Source: Actinokineospora auranticolor
Lineage (GTDB): Bacteria; Actinomycetota; Actinomycetes; Mycobacteriales; Pseudonocardiaceae
Direction of reading: 5' to 3'
Assembly: GCF_002934265.1 (NCBI RefSeq)
Contig: NZ_PTIX01000001.1
Coordinates: 682,001 to 746,000, forward strand
DNA: 64,000 nt
Shown: positions 60,048 through 64,000 of the stretch, piece by piece
How positions within the stretch are numbered: position 1 is the first letter of the stretch
Layout of the letters: every line of letters starts with the position of its first letter
Made by a program: the position numbers and the translations under genes
Notes under the pieces: model-generated
Seen by the model: the letters and a program-made list of their open reading frames with translations, nothing else
The model's database searches: none
Told to the model about the DNA's origin: nothing

Positions 60048-61259
60048 ATGCTGCAGTACCCGCAGGACCGCCAGTGCCCGTTCCAGCCGTCCGGCGCCTA
60101 CCAGCCGCTCGGTGCGGAAGGGTCCCTGCACCGCGTCGAGTTGTGGAACGACGAGACCGCCTGGCTCGTCACCGGCCACGCCACCGCCCGCGCGCTGCTG
60201 TCCGACCCGAGGGTGTCCGCCGACCGGACCCGCCCGGACTTCCCGGTGGTGCTGCCCCGTTTCGAGGCCGAGATCTTCAAGCCGCTGGCCCTGATCGGCA
60301 TCGACCCGCCCCGGCACAAGGCCCACCGCGAGCTGCTCGCCGCGCACTTCGGCCTCAAGCAGGCCCGCGCTCAGCGCGACGAGATCACCGCGCTGGCGCA
60401 CTCGCTCATCGACGCGATCGAGGCCAAGGGCGCGCCCGCCGACCTCCTCGCGGACTACGCGCTGCCCATCCCGTCCGCGGTGATCTCCCGCCTGCTGGGC
60501 GTGCCGTACGAGGACCACGCCTTCTTCGAGAGCGCGTCGGCCGCGCTGTTGCAGGCCACCTCCGCCGCCGGGGCCGAGGAGGCGGGCCGGACCCTGTTCG
60601 ACTACCTGGACCGCCTGGTCACCGCCGAGCGGGCGGAGCCGACGCACCGGGGTCTGATCACGGTGCTGGCCGGTGCGATCGGCGACGGGCCGGACGCGGA
60701 CGTGACCCACGAGGACGCCGTCCGCATCGCGTTGACCCTGCTGCTCGGCGGCCACGACACGACCGCGCAGATGATCACCCTCGGGGTGGTCACGCTGCTG
60801 GCGCACCCGGAGGCGCTCGCCGCGATCCGCGCCGACCGGGACCTGCTGCCCGCCGCCGTCGACGAACTCCTGCGCATGGTGTCGGTGACCGACCTGTCCG
60901 GGGTGCGGGTGGCGGACGCGGACATCGAGATCGATGGCGCGGCGATCCGGGCGGGGGAGGGGCTGATCTTCTCGTCGTCCATGGCCAACCGGGACCCGGC
61001 GGTGTGGCCGGAACCGTACGAACTGGACTTCCTCCGGGAGCGCAAGGACCCGAAGGCGTCCGGGCGCAGGCACCTCACCTTCGGCTACGGCATCCACCAG
61101 TGCCTCGGCCAGAACCTGGCCCGCCTCGAACTGGAGATCGCCTTCGACGTCCTGTTCACCCGCCTGCCGGACCTGGCCCTGGAAACCCCGTCCGACGCCC
61201 TGCCCTACCGCAGCGGCGGCACCATGCAGGGCGTCCACGCGTTACCGGTCGTCTGGTAG
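60048..61259 (+). CDS. cytochrome P450 (second of two)
   Basis: This 403-residue P450 has heme loop FGYGIHQCLGQ (Cys352), ExxR in DELLRM and a regular I-helix LGGHDTTAQ. Its N-terminus (YPQDRQCPFQPSGAYQPL) parallels the first cluster P450, so both belong to one lineage and probably act on related positions of the polyketide. Codon 399, near the end, is TTA (61242-61244). GGGAGG lies 7 bases before the ATG. It is the last gene I assign to the spirotetronate cluster, and what follows is unrelated. Which P450 performs epoxidation and which another oxidation cannot be decided here. Confidence 0.9.
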   Translation: MLQYPQDRQCPFQPSGAYQPLGAEGSLHRVELWNDETAWLVTGHATARALLSDPRVSADRTRPDFPVVLPRFEAEIFKPLALIGIDPPRHKAHRELLAAHFGLKQARAQRDEITALAHSLIDAIEAKGAPADLLADYALPIPSAVISRLLGVPYEDHAFFESASAALLQATSAAGAEEAGRTLFDYLDRLVTAERAEPTHRGLITVLAGAIGDGPDADVTHEDAVRIALTLLLGGHDTTAQMITLGVVTLLAHPEALAAIRADRDLLPAAVDELLRMVSVTDLSGVRVADADIEIDGAAIRAGEGLIFSSSMANRDPAVWPEPYELDFLRERKDPKASGRRHLTFGYGIHQCLGQNLARLELEIAFDVLFTRLPDLALETPSDALPYRSGGTMQGVHALPVVW

Positions 61260-61328
61260 ACCACCGGTACGGATGACCCCCGCGAGTCGGACCACGGCCC
61301 GGCCCCGGTTCCCGCGTAGCCTGACCGA

Positions 61329-61730
61329 ATGGCGGTCAACCGCAGTAGGAGCGCACGGCTGTCCCGCAAACGCAGGCGCCGCATGGCGAAGGTCGACCAC
61401 GACCTGACCGACACCCAGTGGCTGGCCCTGCAAGCGGCCTGGGCGGGGTGCGCCTACTGCGGTTCCACCACCGGCCCCTACCAGCGCGACTGCGTCCTGC
61501 CCATCTCGCGCGGCGGCCGCTACACCGTGGACAACGTCGTCCCGGTCTGCGGCTCCTGCAACTCCAGCAAGTGCAACACCGAGGTGACGTCGTGGTTGCG
61601 CCGCAAACGCCTCGACGAGCGGGCGTTCCTCACCCGCCACATCGAGATCCGCGCGGTGCTCGCCGCCGAGGTCGACGACATCGACGAGACCCCGGCGGCC
61701 GAGCACGACGACGTGGACGTGCCGGGCTGA
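61329..61730 (+). CDS. HNH endonuclease-family protein
   Basis: This 133-residue protein has an Arg/Lys-rich start (RKRRRR), a zinc-type pair CAYCG and VCGSCN, and the HNH core QRDCVLPISRGGRYTVDNVVP. The first histidine of the HNH motif is Cys (RDCVLP instead of DH), so nuclease activity is uncertain. The motif spacing still fits the fold. Small chromosomal HNH proteins like this are common in actinomycetes and have no known tie to antibiotic clusters. Its stop is 2 bases from the convergent oxidoreductase gene. Confidence 0.8.
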   Translation: MAVNRSRSARLSRKRRRRMAKVDHDLTDTQWLALQAAWAGCAYCGSTTGPYQRDCVLPISRGGRYTVDNVVPVCGSCNSSKCNTEVTSWLRRKRLDERAFLTRHIEIRAVLAAEVDDIDETPAAEHDDVDVPG

Positions 61731-61732
61731 CC

Positions 61733-62155
61733 CTACTTGGGTTCCAGCACGAACAGCGGGATCAGCCGGTCGGTCTTGACCTGGTAGTCGGCGTACTGGG
61801 GGAACGCGGCCACGGCGCGCTGCCACCACTCGTCGCGCTCGGGGCCCTCGAGTTCGCGGGCGGCGTAGTCCTTGGTCACCGCGCCGTCCTGCAGGGGGAA
61901 CTCGGGGTGCGCCTTGATGTTGTGGTACCAGGTCGGGTGCTTCTCGTCGCCGCCGTTGGACGCCACGACCACGTAGCGGCCGTCGTGCTCGACGCGCATC
62001 ACCGGCGTGTAGCGCAGCTTGCCGCTCTTGGCGCCGCGCAGGGTCAGCAGCACGATCGGCCTGCCGAGCACCTTGATCCCGTCGGTCGTCCCCTCCTCGA
62101 GGATCCGCTGCGTCTGGTTCCGAACCCACTCGGTGGGGCTGAGCTCTGCGGTCAT
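61733..62155 (-). CDS. F420-dependent (DDN-type) nitroreductase-family oxidoreductase
   Basis: This 140-residue split-barrel protein has the DDN family marks: LLTLRGAKSGKLRYTPVM, then VVASNGGDEKHPTWYHNIKA and a C-terminal IPLFVLEP. Such proteins use the deazaflavin cofactor F420 to reduce quinones or other acceptors, often at the membrane. ATG 62155 gives a typical length. It lies convergent to the HNH gene and 56 bases downstream of the methyltransferase gene. No special link to the polyketide is visible. Confidence 0.9.
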   Translation of the reverse strand: MTAELSPTEWVRNQTQRILEEGTTDGIKVLGRPIVLLTLRGAKSGKLRYTPVMRVEHDGRYVVVASNGGDEKHPTWYHNIKAHPEFPLQDGAVTKDYAARELEGPERDEWWQRAVAAFPQYADYQVKTDRLIPLFVLEPK

Positions 62156-62211
62156 GCCACGCCGAACACCGAACCACCCACCGCTATTCCGCCGTCACCC
62201 GGTGGTGTGGT

Positions 62212-62967
62212 TCAGCCGGGTCGGCAGGCCTCGATGAGGAAGCGGTGGGAGAGGGTGCGCAGGGCGCCTTGCGCGCGGATCTGCTTGTCCAGCAGCAACA
62301 ACCGCTCGCGGTAGGGGTCGACGGCGAAGTCGGGGATGAACCAGACGATCTTGCGCAGCAGGTAGACGACGGCGCCGATGTCGTCGAACTCGGCGCGCAG
62401 GCCCGCCTTGCGCAGGGCCACCACCCGCAGCCCGGCGGTCTCGGCGGCGGCCGCCTCCTGCTCGGCCAGGCCGCCGTCGGCCTCCTGCGGGCCCAGCATG
62501 GCCTCGACCAGCTCGCGCCCGTAGCCGGAGCCGTACTGCTGGGCCAGGTACGTGCCGCCCGGGGCGAGGACGCGGGCGACCTGCGTCCAGTCGGTCGACC
62601 CGATCCTCGGGTGCCTGCTGACGACCAGGTCGAACGCGCCGGGCGTGAGGGGCAGGTAGCCGTCGTCGGCCCGGACGAGCACACCACCCAATCGGGCGAG
62701 GACGGGCTTCGCGCGGTCGAGCAGCGCCGGTCTGCTCTCGGTGGCCGCGAACACCGCAGGCCTGGCGCTCAACGCCGAGGCGATCACCCGGCCGTCACCG
62801 GTCTGCGCGTCGAGCACCCGCTCGGCCGAAGCCGCCCGTTCGGCCACCAGGTTCGCGTACCCCCACGGCGTGCGCTCCTCGCGGGCGCGCCCCGCCAACC
62901 AGGAGAAATCCGACCCCAGGACGTCGACCGACGCGGCCTCGCGGACGAGTTCGTCGAAGGAACGCAC
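62212..62967 (-). CDS. class I SAM-dependent methyltransferase
   Basis: This protein of about 251 residues has motif I in VLDAQTGDGRVIAS (a diverged GxGxG), an acidic post-motif region, DGYLPLTPGAFDLVVSRHP and RVLAPGGTYLAQQYGSG, characteristic of a Rossmann methyltransferase. GTG 62967 was chosen because homologues, from memory, begin near (M)RSFDELV; an in-frame GTG at 62988 is possible. The C-terminal half (RKIVWFIPDFAVDPYRERL) resembles a family of actinomycete methyltransferases of unknown substrate. It lies outside the cluster as I define it. Confidence 0.82.
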   Translation of the reverse strand: MRSFDELVREAASVDVLGSDFSWLAGRAREERTPWGYANLVAERAASAERVLDAQTGDGRVIASALSARPAVFAATESRPALLDRAKPVLARLGGVLVRADDGYLPLTPGAFDLVVSRHPRIGSTDWTQVARVLAPGGTYLAQQYGSGYGRELVEAMLGPQEADGGLAEQEAAAAETAGLRVVALRKAGLRAEFDDIGAVVYLLRKIVWFIPDFAVDPYRERLLLLDKQIRAQGALRTLSHRFLIEACRPG

Positions 62968-63005
62968 GGCCCCAGTGTGGCAGGACACCGTACGGCCCGC
63001 AGACC

Positions 63006-63332
63006 CTACTTCCCGAGCGCGTCCGCAAGCTCCTTCTTCGTCATTTTCGACCGCCCCCGCACACCCCGCTTTTTCGCCTCGTTGTAGAGCTGGTCCTTGG
63101 TCGGTCCCTTCGGCCCCTTGCGCCCGGACCGCTGCCCACCGCGCTTCTGCGGCGACATGTCCCGCGTGGACGTCCTACTGGCCTGTTTGGACTCACCGGC
63201 CTGAGCACGGTTCTTGTTCACCGTGCGCGCCGCGATCTCCTCTGCCCGGCTCTCGGAGGCACCTCGGTCCTCGGCTGAATCCTTGATGTGCTGGTACTGC
63301 CGCTCCCGTTTCCTGCTCCACGCCTGGGGCAC
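63006..63332 (-). CDS. small SAP/Rho-N-like protein (often labelled plasmid stabilization protein)
   Basis: This 108-residue very basic protein begins at GTG 63332 with GAGGAGG 5 bases upstream. It matches, from memory, a widespread actinobacterial family: PQAWSRKRERQYQHIKDSA, AEEIAARTVNKNRAQAGES and a C-terminal SAP/Rho-N-like helix-extended-loop-helix (TKDQLYNEAKKRGVRGRSKM). A nucleic-acid-binding role is likely. The plasmid-stabilization label has little experimental support. The 249-base gap that follows (63333-63581) shows no gene. Confidence 0.85.
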   Translation of the reverse strand: MPQAWSRKRERQYQHIKDSAEDRGASESRAEEIAARTVNKNRAQAGESKQASRTSTRDMSPQKRGGQRSGRKGPKGPTKDQLYNEAKKRGVRGRSKMTKKELADALGK

Positions 63333-63581
63333 GTCAACCTCCTCGAATGGCCGTGTCGACCTCGGGGTACCCCGCCCGTGACGGGTCATGCGAACGGCCC
63401 ATCCGGGCACCGGACGTCCTCGGTGACGACGTCTTCCACGCCGAAATCCTGGCCGCCGCGGTCTCGACGAGGACGGTGGCGTCGCCAGGGTCTGGTCACC
63501 AGCCCCACCTCGCGTCGTCGCCTGACCGCCTCGCCGACAATTCCACCCGTGCGCCGCGGCATCGCCGGCAAGATCACCGCC

Positions 63582-64000
63582 ATGACGAACCTGACCGTCG
63601 AGGCCGCGCACGAACTGGCGGCGGTGTTGCGGGCGCGTGCGGACGACCTGGCCAGCGACGAGTTGGCCACGGTGGCCGAGGCCATGACCGCCGTGCGAGT
63701 GGCGGCCCGGGCGGTCGAGGCGGCGCTGACCGCCCGGGGCTGGGGTGGCGATGTGCTCTACGGCTTCGGCGACCCCGTCCACGACGACCTCGACGACGCG
63801 GACGATGAGGACGACGCGGACGAGGAGGACGTGGAGGACGAGGACACCGGCGACGTCGAGGAGTTCGTCGCGCCGCGGGGGCGGCGCATGACCTACCAGT
63901 CGCGGGTCGACTTCGTGGTCGTCGACGAGGACGCGCTGCTGGACCACGTCGAGCGGCGGGCGGCCGAGCTGGGGGACACCGGCTGGACCCGCGACTCGAT
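63582..64000 (+). CDS. acidic hypothetical protein, 3' end cut by window
   Basis: From ATG 63582 an open frame of about 139 codons runs off the right edge. It has a helical start (MTNLTVEAAHELAAVLRARA), a long Asp/Glu-rich stretch (DDLDDADDEDDADEEDVEDE) and a more regular end (RVDFVVVDEDALLDHVERRA). The codon bias fits a real gene. I do not recognise the family. An in-frame GTG at 63549 is an alternative start. Confidence 0.55.
   Translation, partial: MTNLTVEAAHELAAVLRARADDLASDELATVAEAMTAVRVAARAVEAALTARGWGGDVLYGFGDPVHDDLDDADDEDDADEEDVEDEDTGDVEEFVAPRGRRMTYQSRVDFVVVDEDALLDHVERRAAELGDTGWTRDS

Overview
The window is about 73% G+C, with strong third-position GC bias, GTG/TTG starts and overlapping ATGA/GTGA gene junctions. 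This points to an actinomycete. Gene styles and a dispersed palindromic repeat suggest Pseudonocardiales (Actinokineospora, Lentzea or Saccharothrix relatives), but that placement is inference only.

Layout. Positions 1-7.9 kb are ordinary chromosome: a truncated SDR gene divergent from a PaaX-family regulator, a secreted alpha/beta hydrolase, and a light-sensing group. That group is an Rcp1-like receiver and a GAF-SpoIIE phosphatase, overlapping, divergent from a bacteriophytochrome histidine kinase. A frameshifted gene remnant follows. From 8.1 to 61.3 kb runs one biosynthetic cluster for a small spirotetronate of the abyssomicin type. From 61.3 kb to the end are an HNH protein, an F420-type oxidoreductase, a methyltransferase, a small SAP-like protein and a truncated acidic ORF.

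Cluster logic. Three modular type I PKS proteins (11.9-41.2 kb) hold a KSQ loading module and six extension modules. Predicted extenders are methylmalonyl, malonyl, malonyl, methylmalonyl, methylmalonyl, malonyl. Reductive sets are DH-KR, DH-KR, DH-KR, none (decayed DH), DH-ER-KR, none. The last module has no thioesterase. Release and ring formation fit the five-gene tetronate set present here: KASIII-like synthase, stand-alone ACP, E2-type acetyltransferase, alpha/beta hydrolase and FkbH-like glyceryl-ACP synthase. An AbyU-like beta-barrel protein is the candidate intramolecular Diels-Alderase. Two P450s, a ferredoxin, a luciferase-like flavin oxidase and an aldo/keto reductase are candidate tailoring enzymes. 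A peptide-type ABC transporter and an MFS pump handle transport. LuxR-type, TetR and SARP regulators are present, and three cluster genes carry the rare TTA leucine codon.

Main departures from the abyssomicin plan: the loading module has lost its acyltransferase, and module 1 should take methylmalonyl-CoA. The second would add a methyl at C-12 (abyssomicin numbering) and give a C20 rather than C19 skeleton. The cluster also shows scars: a 121-bp repeat beside an orphan PKS C-terminus between PKS genes 1 and 2, a second copy near the downstream end, and a decayed IS5-like transposase next to a long palindrome at 43.2-44.2 kb.
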